NCBI GenBank assembly: GCA_021778845.1
Contig: JAJYBU010000007.1
Span: forward strand, 62,001-126,000
Direction of reading: 5' to 3'
Origin: Acidobacteriota bacterium
GTDB taxonomy: Bacteria > Acidobacteriota > Terriglobia > Terriglobales > Acidobacteriaceae
DNA: 64,000 bases
Numbering within the stretch: position 1 is the first letter of the stretch; the number at the start of each line of letters is the position of its first letter. The position numbers and the translations under genes are program-made. Positions 1 through 8,954 of the stretch are shown one piece after another. The notes under the pieces were generated by a model. The model was not told the origin of the DNA, made no database searches, and was given only the letters and a program-made list of their open reading frames with translations.

Positions 1-87
1 TCTTCCGAGTGATCATACCTACGGCCCTCGTCTACCTTTGTTCAGAACATCTCCTTCGTTCGTCGCGGCATTCCTACTTCGTTCTTA

Positions 88-1077
88 CTAATTGACTGGC
101 TGCATAATTCTCAATATTGGATGCCCGTCGATATTCTCCAGCGGGAAGTACACAAAGTGGGTTTTCGGATCGACGGAAACCGTGTGAGCATGGGGCATCT
201 CAAACGAGCTAAGTAAATTTAACTTCCGATTGTTGTTTTGGAAGACCGTGACTGTGCCCGACTCTGAGGAGACATACAAACGTTTGAGCCCCGGATCGTA
301 GGCAAGCACGTCGGGATCTTCACCCACCTGGCAGATGGACAGAACCTTCATCGCATTGAGATCCACCACAGCGAGTGAGTGATTTGCCTCGCCGGCAACG
401 AAAGCTATGTGGTTGCTTGCGTCCAGAGCTATCCCATGCGGGTTCTTGATCCCATCCAACGGCACGCGGCTGACGATCTTGTTCGTCGCCGGATCAATGA
501 CAGCAAGCAGGTTCACACCATGAACCGCGACCAGGATATGACCCGAAACAGTATCGTATACGGTATTTCCCGCGCCTCCACCCAGCGGAATATTTGCAAT
601 GAGTTTGTTGTTCGCAGCGTCGATGACCGCATCTACTCCGCCGTGCTCATCGGAGACGAACACCTCGTTCTGCTTCGGAGCGTATGCGAGACCATCTGGA
701 TAGTTGATCGGTCCGGCCGTTCCCAAAGTCTTCAGCGACTGGGTATCGACGGCGATGACCTGATGATTCCCGGTCGCGGATGCATATAGCCGGTGAATCT
801 CAGGCGCTGCGGTCACACCATGCACACGGTTGAAGCCGTCGAGATTGGCAACGACCTGCCTCTTCGATGTGTCGAAGACCACAAGTTGGTCGGCGTTCAT
901 GTGTGCGATATATAGCCGACCACTCGATGGGTCGAAGGTTTGATAGTCGAATCGCACTGCCGGACCCGGCATAGGAATATCCGCGACCTTCGTCAGCACC
1001 TTTTCGCTCTGCGACGTTTGAGCCCAACAGAAGGAGGTTGAAAGTAGTACGAACAGACAAACGCAATGTAGTTTCAT
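88..1077 (-). CDS. Secreted YVTN-type beta-propeller protein
   Basis: The 329-residue product starts with a signal peptide (hydrophobic stretch about residues 5-18, likely cleavage after CWA at residue 19). The rest is a run of roughly 40-residue repeats of the form 'D-x-x-(T/S)-x-K-x-(I/V)-x-x-I-P-x-G-x-x-P-x-G-(I/L)-A', as in the YVTN family of seven-bladed propellers. Repeats include residues around YDTVSGHILVAVHG and YDPGLKRLYVSSESG. Such propellers are exported scaffold or binding proteins; no catalytic residues are evident. Its start codon overlaps the stop of the upstream ChrB-like gene by four bases (ATGA), so the two are co-translated. That pairing suggests a stress or metal setting but does not prove it. 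Two further propellers lie at 10525 and 12493. Confidence 0.85.
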   Translation of the reverse strand: MKLHCVCLFVLLSTSFCWAQTSQSEKVLTKVADIPMPGPAVRFDYQTFDPSSGRLYIAHMNADQLVVFDTSKRQVVANLDGFNRVHGVTAAPEIHRLYASATGNHQVIAVDTQSLKTLGTAGPINYPDGLAYAPKQNEVFVSDEHGGVDAVIDAANNKLIANIPLGGGAGNTVYDTVSGHILVAVHGVNLLAVIDPATNKIVSRVPLDGIKNPHGIALDASNHIAFVAGEANHSLAVVDLNAMKVLSICQVGEDPDVLAYDPGLKRLYVSSESGTVTVFQNNNRKLNLLSSFEMPHAHTVSVDPKTHFVYFPLENIDGHPILRIMQPVN

Positions 1078-2024
1078 GGCAGAGTATCCTCGGGTTGTGA
1101 AATGGAGTTATAGAAGCCCTCAATGAGGTCGATGCCTCGCTGGAGCAATTGATCGTCGGAAATATTTTGGCTTGCCCAACCCCGCAATATCTGGTTCATC
1201 GCATGTCCTTCGTGACGCCCGAATTTCCCGTCTTCGAGGTCCGCATCGTGGATGACCTGAGCAATTAAGAGAACCCGCTTATCGGATACATCGAATGCGA
1301 TACACAAAGTTTCAAACGTGCATTGGTCTCCCTCGTGTCCGAAGCCAACGCCCTGAAACATATCGAACGGAATCGCATTTGGATGCTTTGCAGGATCGCT
1401 GCCAAAGATGAACTTCGGTCTTGCATCGATGAAACGAGAGATCAGCCATGCGGATGAAACCCGGTCAATTCCAGGATGTGGGCGGGTGATCCAGGTGCGC
1501 TTCTGATATTTCGTTCTGGACACACTGCCTCTCTCGATCAAACGCGACTTCATTCCCGTCTGCTCCGCTTGCGCCAATGCTTCTCCTGCCTTGCTGCGTG
1601 ACGGACTCGTGAAAAAATCGATTGCTACGATCTCTTCAAAACGCCGCCGGAACCGGAGCACCTGTGAAGATGGTCCCTTTGCAGATGGCTTCAGCTTGCG
1701 CAGATCCTTGATTAACTTTGTGTAATCCGCATCGCGAGCCTTACGAAATTGCTCTTGCAACGTATCCGCGGACATGTCATCAATGGAGGAAACCTGCAGA
1801 ATGGAAGCCTCTCCCTTGCTCGCTCGGATGGCTGTTGCGAGCCACTCGAAGCGCTCCTGATTTTCGAGTGTGTTCGGCAAAAACGAACCCGCATTGCGAA
1901 ACGGAATGGAGCCGAATTTCTGCAATTTTCTCCAGATCCGAACGCGTTCACTCGCCTTGCTCGAAGGCAAGGTAAACACCAGAAGGAGCCATTTCGAGTC
2001 TCCGCGCATCGTTGTTATATTCAT
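1074..2024 (-). CDS. chrB: ChrB-type chromate resistance protein
   Basis: The 316-residue protein matches ChrB in both halves. The N-terminal half holds 'WLLLVFTLPSSKASERVRIWRKL' and a charged helical segment. The C-terminal half holds 'WITRPHPGIDRVSSAWLI', a conserved GxDPAKHPNAIPFDM region and 'HDADLEDGKFGRHEGHAM'. ChrB proteins are chromate-responsive regulators or accessory proteins normally next to the chromate exporter gene chrA. No chrA lies in this window. The downstream propeller overlaps by four bases. An internal ATG at codon 6 (MRGDSKW) is a possible alternative start. A GTTAT-N4-ATAAC inverted repeat lies across the annotated start codon. Confidence 0.85.
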   Translation of the reverse strand: MNITTMRGDSKWLLLVFTLPSSKASERVRIWRKLQKFGSIPFRNAGSFLPNTLENQERFEWLATAIRASKGEASILQVSSIDDMSADTLQEQFRKARDADYTKLIKDLRKLKPSAKGPSSQVLRFRRRFEEIVAIDFFTSPSRSKAGEALAQAEQTGMKSRLIERGSVSRTKYQKRTWITRPHPGIDRVSSAWLISRFIDARPKFIFGSDPAKHPNAIPFDMFQGVGFGHEGDQCTFETLCIAFDVSDKRVLLIAQVIHDADLEDGKFGRHEGHAMNQILRGWASQNISDDQLLQRGIDLIEGFYNSISQPEDTLP

Positions 2025-2027
2025 AAC
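2014..2027. promoter_or_regulatory. Short inverted repeat over the chrB start codon
   Basis: GTTAT (2014-2018) and ATAAC (2023-2027) flank ATTC; the second arm contains the chrB start codon. ChrB proteins bind DNA near their own promoters, so an autoregulatory operator is conceivable, but a five-base arm can occur by chance. Confidence 0.2.
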
Positions 2028-2416
2028 ATAAATTAGTTACGCAAGCTTTAGTCAATTTAAGAAGCATTAGGCATTTCGCCTCCTGGGCGTCTTCACTGAG
2101 CCTCATGTCGAGGGATTGCCAGCCTGCTTTTGTGACTTTGCCAGCACAGAAAAGCAGCGCGGGGGTGTATTCCCGCGCCGGTTGAGACAAAGCCTTGAAC
2201 CTGGATCATGTCGATGCATTTTTGTATCGTCGCGCGCATGGCCTGTTCTTCGTGCGCCTTCAACCACCCAATCACATCGTTATCGAACTCCCACTGGAGG
2301 GCCCCTCGACCGGGCTCTTCGTCACCTTCTCGTACTTGATGCCGCGCTTGTACACCAAACTCTTGTGCGAGTGAGCCAACTGCTTTCGCAACCCTGGATC
2401 ATCTTCGAAAGAGGCG
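2028..2416. other. Gene-free gap with possible coding remnants
   Basis: This 389-base stretch between chrB and the TonB receptor gene has no gene I can support. On the minus strand there are short overlapping open stretches in shifted frames. One around 2275 to 2093 reads like a helical peptide (VIGWLKAHEEQAMRATIQKC), and one just upstream in another frame contains LVYKRGIKYEKVTKSPVEG. They look like pieces of one decayed protein, but I do not recognise the family. Confidence 0.35.
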
Positions 2417-5400
2417 CTAGAAGACGAGCTTGAGGGCAAACTGAAGTTCGCGGGCCGAAGCAGCGACCGAAGTCAGATGGCCAGCGGTCGGTGAGAGTGC
2501 TCCACTCACGTTGAAGATCTGGTTCTGAGCCGACGCCGGGTTTGCAAAATCAGTGTGATTGGAGACATTGAACGCCTGGACCTGGAACTCAGCGCTAAAG
2601 CGCTCGGTAATCTTCTGCTCCTTAATCAGACCGGTGGTCCAGAAGAAGAGGCCCGGACCCTGCAGTGTATTGCGTCGGCTGGTTCCGAGTTGCGGGCCGT
2701 TGAAGCCCGGAGCGTAAGCATAAGTCGACGGGAAGGCGAAGCAGGAAGTATCGACGTAATCGATTTGGTGGGGATTGGTGCAGGTGCGATCGTGAACAAT
2801 GCGATTGGGGAACGCGAAGGGCTGAGATCCGAGCAGGCCGAGCGGGTCACCACCAATGAGCGGTGTGAAGGGGATGCCGGAGCGCGCGGTGATGATGTTA
2901 TTGAACGACCAGTTACGAAGGACAGATGTGTAGGCTCCACCGCGATGGATATTTGGAAGTGGGGCGACCGCGTTTGCAGAGAATACGTGACGCAGATCGA
3001 AATCGGCGTTGGCGCGGTCGAGCGTCAGATCAAACGCCGGCAGACCCGAGTCGGAATTGCCGAAGCTTGCACCCGAGACCTGCGAGGAACTGTCATCAAT
3101 GGCATGAGACCAGGTATAGGCGATCTTGCCCACAAAACCGTGTGGAGAGGTGTAGCTAAGCGACGCCTGCAGCGAGTTGTAAATGGAACTACCCGCATAG
3201 ATGCTGTCGGACTCGGTACCTACAGCCGGGTTGAGCGTGAGCGCCGATCGTGCGGCACCGGTAACTCGTTTGAGATCCGGCCAATAGTAGTTCCCGGCGG
3301 AATCCTTGCCTAGCGCTGGCACGTTATTGATGTCGTTCGTGTTGAAGAGTTGATGGACTCCGTGCGACCCGATGTACCCGATCTGGAAGATGGTGTTCCG
3401 CGTAAGTTGCTGCTGAACATTGATCGCAGTCTGAATCACATAGCTGCGTGGCGGATTCTTTGGGGTATAAATGTCGCGAAGCTTAGGTGTGACCGTGGTG
3501 AACGGGTTATTGGGGAAGAGGCCTTTACCGGCGGTCCCGGCGTAAGTCACGCGACCCTCTTCATACGAGGGGGCGCTGGAGATGATTTGGAGTTGCAGTG
3601 TGTAGTTGAGCGGAAGAATATCGTAAAGGCCGGTGGATGCTGTAAGCAGCGTCTTGCCATTTTCGAACGCATCAAATGCGATTCCGACACGCGGCTCAAA
3701 GTTTTTAACCGTAGGATTGCTGGTGAAGAAAGTGGGGACATAAACGGCAGCGGGAGATGTCGGCGTGGGCAGTGCTCCAAGACGGCCGTGCGTCTCCGTC
3801 GTATTCGTCGCCATCTCGTATCGGAGCCCGTAGTTGAGGGTCAGGTTGCTCCGAACGCGCCAACTGTCCTGCACGTAGGCTGCATAGATGGTCTGGCGTA
3901 GATCGTGCGGTATGACAGGAGTGCTGGGAGTACCACCCTCAAAAAAGGCAGGAACGTTGGTAAGAAAGTTGTTGATGGAACCGAAGCTCCATTCTCCATT
4001 AGGCAGCACACCGCCAAGCGTGTTGTTCTGGTCGCGTTCGATATTGCCGCCAAAGGTGATGGAGTGTCTCCCGAGGATGTAAGTGACGTCATCGTAAATC
4101 TGATACGAGTTGTAATGGAACGCATTGATGCCGATCGCACCAGAGCCACCTTGGCTCGTCGTAACGCCGGAGATAAGCAACTGACCGGTGGTACGTCCTG
4201 CGTAGTAATCAAGCGCGGGATTATTAATCTCTGGGTTGAGTACTGCCTTCTCAAGTGGAGCAATGGCAGCGGAGCGGCTATAGCCAACACGAAAGGAATT
4301 GGTCAGGCGAGAGGAGAAAATATGGATCTCTTCAAGTGCGGCAGTGGTGCGGCGTGAGATCGCCTCATCATACAGATGGTCGGTTGAGTCTGCCGAGTCA
4401 ATGGATGCGGTGTCGTAGAGCAGCGTGCCGTGAAGCGAGTCGTTCTGGGTAAAGTTATGATCCGCGTGAATAGTAGAGAAGTCTTCGTTGGTTGTTTGCG
4501 TAGTGAGAAACGCATAGAAGCCCGTGTTTCCCTTCACCGTCGAATTCGGCAAGGGGAAAATGGAGAGGAAAGGGATAACGGCTGGGTCAATGGTGAGTTG
4601 CTCGAGACCGTCTTTGCAAGACGCACCGGTGGTGCAGGTCACCAGTCCTTTACGTGCGTTGGGTGAAAGCACGGTGGACTGAAGACTAACTCCCTGAGCC
4701 TGTCGGAAGCCCTCGTAATTGCCAAAAAAGAATGTCTTGTCATGGCGGATGGGACCGCCAAGTGTGCCTCCAAATTGATTACGTCGGAAGGACGGCACGC
4801 CCGTCGTAGGATCAAAATAGCTCCGCGCATCAAACACGCTGTTACGGACAAAGTCATACACCGAGCCATGAAAATGGTTGGTGCCCTGCCGTGTGATGGA
4901 GTTGATCACTCCGCCGGACATGCGGCCATACTGCGCCGGCGCGTCGGAGGCTATCACACTGAACTCCTGCACGGCGTCTACTCCGAGCGTGGCACCAGAG
5001 ACGGAGCCGGGGCCGCCATTGGCGTAATCATTGATGTTGATGCCATCAAGTCGGTAGCTGTTCTGCTGCGGACGGTTGCCCCCGATCGTGAGCTGTGCGC
5101 CGAGGCCGCGGGAGAGCCGAGTGGTCGAGGTTGCTTCTCCACTAAACTGCGTTAGGATCTGCGAAACGCCCGTATTGAGGGTAGCAAGCGTCGTCCAATC
5201 GCGTCCGTCGAGGGGCAGGTTACGGGTCTGCTTGCCATCGATGACACCCTGAATAGAGGTATCGGCGGTGTTCACCTGGTTACTGGAGCTACTGACAGTG
5301 ATGGTCGTCGCGGACGTCGAGAGTTTGAGCGAGAGATCGACTGCGCGCGTTACGCCGACGGTAAGCGTGATGTCGTTCTGGACGACGGTTGCGAATCCCG

Positions 5401-5674
5401 GGGCAGCACACGTGAGTCGGTAGCGGCCCGCGTTAAGGTTCGGAGCAGAGTAGAATCCATCGGGATTTGAAATGATGGTGCGGGTAACGCCGGTAAGCTG
5501 GCCGACAATCTCAATCTTCGCATTGGGGACCACAGCACCGCTGGGATCAGTAATGGTTCCTTGGAGCGTGGCGCTGCCGCTCTGTGCGTGAGCCAGTGTT
5601 CCCGCCAGGGCGAATGCACTGAAGAGAAGAACGCGGCGCAGATATGGGAGAGTCTTGCCGAATGCAGTAAGCAT
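2417..5674 (-). CDS. Oar-like TonB-dependent outer-membrane receptor
   Basis: The 1085-residue protein has a signal peptide (to about ALAGTLAHAQ, residue 31) and a carboxypeptidase-regulatory-like beta domain (about residues 36-115, 'GTITDPSGAVVPNAKIEI'). A plug domain (about 125-260) contains NLPLDGRDWTTLATLNTGV and the 'SGGVINSITRQGTNHFHGS' segment. A long barrel follows and ends in the Phe-terminated beta-signal 'ELQFALKLVF'. This is the large Oar/SusC-like class abundant in Acidobacteriota, which takes up large or complexed substrates with TonB energy. The substrate cannot be read from sequence. It is divergent from an orphan PstS-like binding protein gene. Confidence 0.9.
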   Translation of the reverse strand: MLTAFGKTLPYLRRVLLFSAFALAGTLAHAQSGSATLQGTITDPSGAVVPNAKIEIVGQLTGVTRTIISNPDGFYSAPNLNAGRYRLTCAAPGFATVVQNDITLTVGVTRAVDLSLKLSTSATTITVSSSSNQVNTADTSIQGVIDGKQTRNLPLDGRDWTTLATLNTGVSQILTQFSGEATSTTRLSRGLGAQLTIGGNRPQQNSYRLDGININDYANGGPGSVSGATLGVDAVQEFSVIASDAPAQYGRMSGGVINSITRQGTNHFHGSVYDFVRNSVFDARSYFDPTTGVPSFRRNQFGGTLGGPIRHDKTFFFGNYEGFRQAQGVSLQSTVLSPNARKGLVTCTTGASCKDGLEQLTIDPAVIPFLSIFPLPNSTVKGNTGFYAFLTTQTTNEDFSTIHADHNFTQNDSLHGTLLYDTASIDSADSTDHLYDEAISRRTTAALEEIHIFSSRLTNSFRVGYSRSAAIAPLEKAVLNPEINNPALDYYAGRTTGQLLISGVTTSQGGSGAIGINAFHYNSYQIYDDVTYILGRHSITFGGNIERDQNNTLGGVLPNGEWSFGSINNFLTNVPAFFEGGTPSTPVIPHDLRQTIYAAYVQDSWRVRSNLTLNYGLRYEMATNTTETHGRLGALPTPTSPAAVYVPTFFTSNPTVKNFEPRVGIAFDAFENGKTLLTASTGLYDILPLNYTLQLQIISSAPSYEEGRVTYAGTAGKGLFPNNPFTTVTPKLRDIYTPKNPPRSYVIQTAINVQQQLTRNTIFQIGYIGSHGVHQLFNTNDINNVPALGKDSAGNYYWPDLKRVTGAARSALTLNPAVGTESDSIYAGSSIYNSLQASLSYTSPHGFVGKIAYTWSHAIDDSSSQVSGASFGNSDSGLPAFDLTLDRANADFDLRHVFSANAVAPLPNIHRGGAYTSVLRNWSFNNIITARSGIPFTPLIGGDPLGLLGSQPFAFPNRIVHDRTCTNPHQIDYVDTSCFAFPSTYAYAPGFNGPQLGTSRRNTLQGPGLFFWTTGLIKEQKITERFSAEFQVQAFNVSNHTDFANPASAQNQIFNVSGALSPTAGHLTSVAASARELQFALKLVF

Positions 5675-6016
5675 GAATTACTCCGGATAAATCTTTTGCG
5701 CGAGCGACTTGGCGTGCGCAATCTACAAGCGCACCCATTTCGATCCGCGCGATTCACAACATCTTGAAGGCTTGCCGTGTGTGCGTCTACATTACGCTGT
5801 CATGAAATGAAGTTCGTCTGAACATCAAATGAAAATCACTTCATCAGCGGTTGATAGCCAGGCTGGCCCTGTTCGCAGCGGGCACTCTACGTATACTCAC
5901 CACTGCGATAGCTCCTCGTGAATTCTTTTTCACCTTTGGTTCAGTCAACTTTTACCTTGACAGATTCGAATTACCGAGCAGCATAATTACCATCGAAATG
6001 GAGCTTCAGTAGCCGT
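5675..6016. promoter_or_regulatory. Divergent promoter region, TonB receptor / PstS-like gene
   Basis: This 342-base intergenic region serves two divergent genes. Facing the PstS-like gene, TTGACA (5957-5962) and CATAAT (5982-5987) form a sigma-70-like promoter with a rather long 19-base spacer; the CATAAT lies about 30 bases before the start codon. No strong palindrome was found. Confidence 0.4.
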
Positions 6017-7072
6017 ATGAGAAAGTTCTTTGAACTAACGGCGTTGGTGGTCTTGAGTTCAATCGCCCATGCCTGTCACGCGTCTGCTCAAAACCTCGAG
6101 AAGCCGGCGGTACGACCCAATCCCCCACTGCCCTACAGCGCTACGGTTGATCCGGCCATACCTGCATATCAGCCCGTCAAGGGAATTTCGGGAACATTGA
6201 AAGGCGTTGAGTCTAACACCGTGACATCGGTAACGGAGGCGTGGATCAAGGGCTTCACGAAGATCTACCCAGGCGTCTCCATCTCCGTGGACATCGGCGG
6301 GTCAGGCCAGGGCGGACCGCGCCTGACCTCGGGGATCGCAGACTTCGCGTTTATTTCGCGCGAGATGATGGGGCGGGAAGAGACGCCGTTTGTGGACAAG
6401 TTTGGCTACAAGCCACTGGCAATCGCTGTCTCCGGAGGTAGCTTCGAGGTGAAGGCGTTTACAGACGCAGTCGGGTTCATCGTCAATAAAGAAAACCCAT
6501 TGAGCGAAATCACCTTTGCTCAGCTCGATGCCATTTACTCGGCGACACACAACCGGGGAATTCGGGAGCCCATTACAACATGGGGTCAGCTAGGGCTTAC
6601 AGGTGAGTGGGCCGACAAACCAATCCACACATGGGGGGTTGAGATACCCAACGGCTACGATAACTTTGTCGCCATGCATGTGCTGGCGGGTGGCCAGTGG
6701 CGTGACGGAATCCAGACGCAGCATACAGTAATTCCGCTTTCAGACATGGTAGGGGCAGACAAATATGCGATCAGCTACACAGGACTCGCATGGAATACCA
6801 ACCCGAATACCAAAGTACTGAAGCTGGCGGTTCATGCGGGTGGCCCATATATTGCGCCGACGTTCGATACCGTTGCCACCCAGGCCTACCCACTGAGCCG
6901 GGTCATCTACATCTTCCTTAACCGCGAGCCGGACAAGCCCATACCACCAGTGCTTCGAGAGTTCATCCGCTATGCGCTAAGTCGCGAGGGCCAACAGGCG
7001 CTTGTGGATGATGCGATTTACACGCCACTCCCCGCGAACATGGACGCCACAGAGTCGAAAAAGCTGCAATGA
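6017..7072 (+). CDS. PstS-like periplasmic substrate-binding protein
   Basis: The 351-residue protein has a signal peptide (to about residue 24) and the PstS fold signature. This comprises 'VTEAWIKGFTKIYPGVSISVDIGGSGQG', the anion-binding GGSGQGGPRLTSG loop, and 'DFAFISREM', equivalent to the 'D-x-x-x-S-S-R' segment of phosphate binders. The C-terminal part keeps 'YPLSRVIYIFLNREPDKP' and 'REFIRYALSREGQQALV', typical of the family. No pstC, pstA, pstB or phoU is nearby, so it is an orphan. It may act as a phosphate scavenger, a sensor, or a component delivering ligand between the neighbouring TonB receptor and a remote transporter. The ribosome binding site is weak (GGAG about 13 bases upstream). 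Confidence 0.85.
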   Translation: MRKFFELTALVVLSSIAHACHASAQNLEKPAVRPNPPLPYSATVDPAIPAYQPVKGISGTLKGVESNTVTSVTEAWIKGFTKIYPGVSISVDIGGSGQGGPRLTSGIADFAFISREMMGREETPFVDKFGYKPLAIAVSGGSFEVKAFTDAVGFIVNKENPLSEITFAQLDAIYSATHNRGIREPITTWGQLGLTGEWADKPIHTWGVEIPNGYDNFVAMHVLAGGQWRDGIQTQHTVIPLSDMVGADKYAISYTGLAWNTNPNTKVLKLAVHAGGPYIAPTFDTVATQAYPLSRVIYIFLNREPDKPIPPVLREFIRYALSREGQQALVDDAIYTPLPANMDATESKKLQ

Positions 7073-7324
7073 GACACCCGCAAAGTACGGTCGTATTCGC
7101 GACGTCATCCGCCAACCGTCACGTTAGGCTGCAGCTTGATCATCGCAGCTTCGTTGCCAGCCGAAGTGTTGTCTCGAGCGCAGTTGCAGCCTTGGGAAAT
7201 CAGGCGGATGCACTGGGATCGCGACATAGCGATGGATAAATTCGATCTGGAAGCATTGCGTCACGAGCACACGGCCGCGCCGCCGGGAATCTTCTAAAGC
7301 CACCTCACAACTGCGGCGATGATG

Positions 7325-8134
7325 CTAGGGCAAAGCAATCGCCGGTATGGTCATCTTCTCTTTACGGATGTTGCTCTTGTCTTCGCTCCACCGCTTCCAT
7401 ACCGGATCGGTGGTAGCGAGCATCGCGCGAGTTTTGTCCTTCACCACCTCGCGTGCGGCGAGCGAGGCAAGGTCCCTATACTGCAGAACAATGAAGCCGG
7501 ACCATGCTGCCCCTGCGGGATTCTGGTTGGTAAAACAAGCGTAAGACGAGAGGATGCCAGCCTTCATCCAGCCCTCAAACTGCGGCGCTACATATCCTTG
7601 AACATAGGTGACATATTTCGGCAGCGGCGCGGTGACATCGTATTCAAGGACGACGTACTGGGAGGAACGCGTGTCAGTGTGTATGGAGCGTTCGCTGACG
7701 ATATCTGCGGTGGCAGAGCTCTCGACGAGAGCGAGAGACTGCGCGTCGTCGATAAGACCGCCGGGGTAGCGATGTTCGATTGCCTGCCAGCGGCCGAGAT
7801 CACTGAAATGACGAAAGCGGAGCACAACGAAGAGGTCAGGATTATCACTTGCAGCATAGGCGCTGAATAGTGCTTGATAGCTTTCGAAATCGCCCGCAGC
7901 CTTCCAGCGCTCAAATTGAGCGATGCCCTGGGTGGCCATCACTTCGCGGAAGGCTACCCGTTTACCAACCATCGCTTTGTAGGTGAAGATCAGTGCAACA
8001 GGTCCATCCGCATCTTGCTGGGCATAGGCACAGGGGACGCTGCCGAGTACAACGCTCAACAAGCTGAAGACGAGGGCAGCCATAAGCGCAGGAACTGAGG
8101 CTGAAAGCCTGACGAGACGATTCGTATTAAGCAA
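7325..8134 (-). CDS. Secreted protein of unknown function, two similar halves
   Basis: The 269-residue protein has a signal peptide (hydrophobic residues 14-32, likely cut after AYAQ). I do not recognise a named family. The body has two halves of about 100 residues that look alike. The first contains 'FREVMATQGIAQFERWKAAGDFESYQALFSAY' then 'DLFVVLRFRHFSDLGRW'. The second contains 'YVTYVQGYVAPQFEGWMKAGILSSYACFTNQ' then 'GFIVLQYRDLASLAAR'. This is the pattern of a tandem ferredoxin-like (dimeric alpha-beta barrel) fold. Its start lies one base after the stop of the upstream gene at 8136, so it is the last gene of the operon running from 11535. A periplasmic accessory role is inference from context. 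Confidence 0.7.
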   Translation of the reverse strand: MLNTNRLVRLSASVPALMAALVFSLLSVVLGSVPCAYAQQDADGPVALIFTYKAMVGKRVAFREVMATQGIAQFERWKAAGDFESYQALFSAYAASDNPDLFVVLRFRHFSDLGRWQAIEHRYPGGLIDDAQSLALVESSATADIVSERSIHTDTRSSQYVVLEYDVTAPLPKYVTYVQGYVAPQFEGWMKAGILSSYACFTNQNPAGAAWSGFIVLQYRDLASLAAREVVKDKTRAMLATTDPVWKRWSEDKSNIRKEKMTIPAIALP

Positions 8135-8135
8135 T

Positions 8136-8864
8136 TTATTTTCCTCCCATCGCCCATGCAGCGCAGGAGTCGAAGAGCTTCAGACCATCAGGAATGAGAA
8201 GGTCAAACTGATCGGGTGCCAGTCCGAAGAAGATGCGACGTGCGGGTGCAACAAAATCATGGTCCATGTAGACGCCCTTCTCGTAGGCAAAAAGGAAAGC
8301 CTTCGATGGCTCGCCCGGCAAGAATGCAATCACTTGGGCGGAAGGTTCGGGTCGCCCCCAGTTATAAACTTTAATTGCGTGTTTCACCGGCATGAACATT
8401 CCATTCGGAAAGCCTGCCTGAATCGGATTCGGCGCGTTGATGAGCCAGAGAAACGATTGCTCCTCCTTGGAATCTTCTCCGTAGTCTTCCTGCGGCTGGT
8501 AGCCAGTCATGCCAAGAAAGTCGAGCAGCCACGGCTTGGTCGTGAACACCGGGACAGAGGTCGTGCGATAGGTTCCGGTGATCGTCTTTGCCTTCACGTC
8601 GCTTGCGAGAAAGACCAGGTCATAGCCATCCGCCGGTGGCGGATTAACGTCAGAGACCATCGTGACGGTCATGCCAAGCGATTCAAAATGTCTGCGAATA
8701 TCGGCATCGATGGCTGCGGTAGGACTGGAGGTGGCGGCAACCAGGAGGAGTTTTTTACCCCTGAAGATAGCATTCCCTTCATCGGCTGCGTGAATCGCGG
8801 TTGCCGATAACAGCAGAATCGAGAGGACCGCTAATACATGACAATTCCAGAATCTTCGCATCAT
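8136..8864 (-). CDS. Secreted one-domain paralogue of the 8955 protein
   Basis: The 242-residue protein has a signal peptide (to about AIHAAD, residue 28) and one copy of an alpha/beta domain found in many secreted bacterial proteins without an assigned function. The domain starts 'GKKLLLVAATSS', runs through 'ESLGMTVTMVSD' and 'YDLVFLASDV', and ends in the hallmark 'FLFAYEKGVYMDHDFVAPARRIFFGL' region and 'GLKLFDSCAAWAM'. The Rossmann-like N-terminal half resembles the start of flavodoxin/DJ-1-like folds, but no nucleophile is evident. The same domain occurs twice in the upstream gene. Confidence 0.75.
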   Translation of the reverse strand: MMRRFWNCHVLAVLSILLLSATAIHAADEGNAIFRGKKLLLVAATSSPTAAIDADIRRHFESLGMTVTMVSDVNPPPADGYDLVFLASDVKAKTITGTYRTTSVPVFTTKPWLLDFLGMTGYQPQEDYGEDSKEEQSFLWLINAPNPIQAGFPNGMFMPVKHAIKVYNWGRPEPSAQVIAFLPGEPSKAFLFAYEKGVYMDHDFVAPARRIFFGLAPDQFDLLIPDGLKLFDSCAAWAMGGK

Positions 8865-8954
8865 CCGTGCTCCTTCGTATGCGCCTGCGCTGTGTAGTGA
8901 GCGAGGGCTGACTTAGAAATAAATGTTCTCATTGGGGCCTGAGATTGCCGGGGA

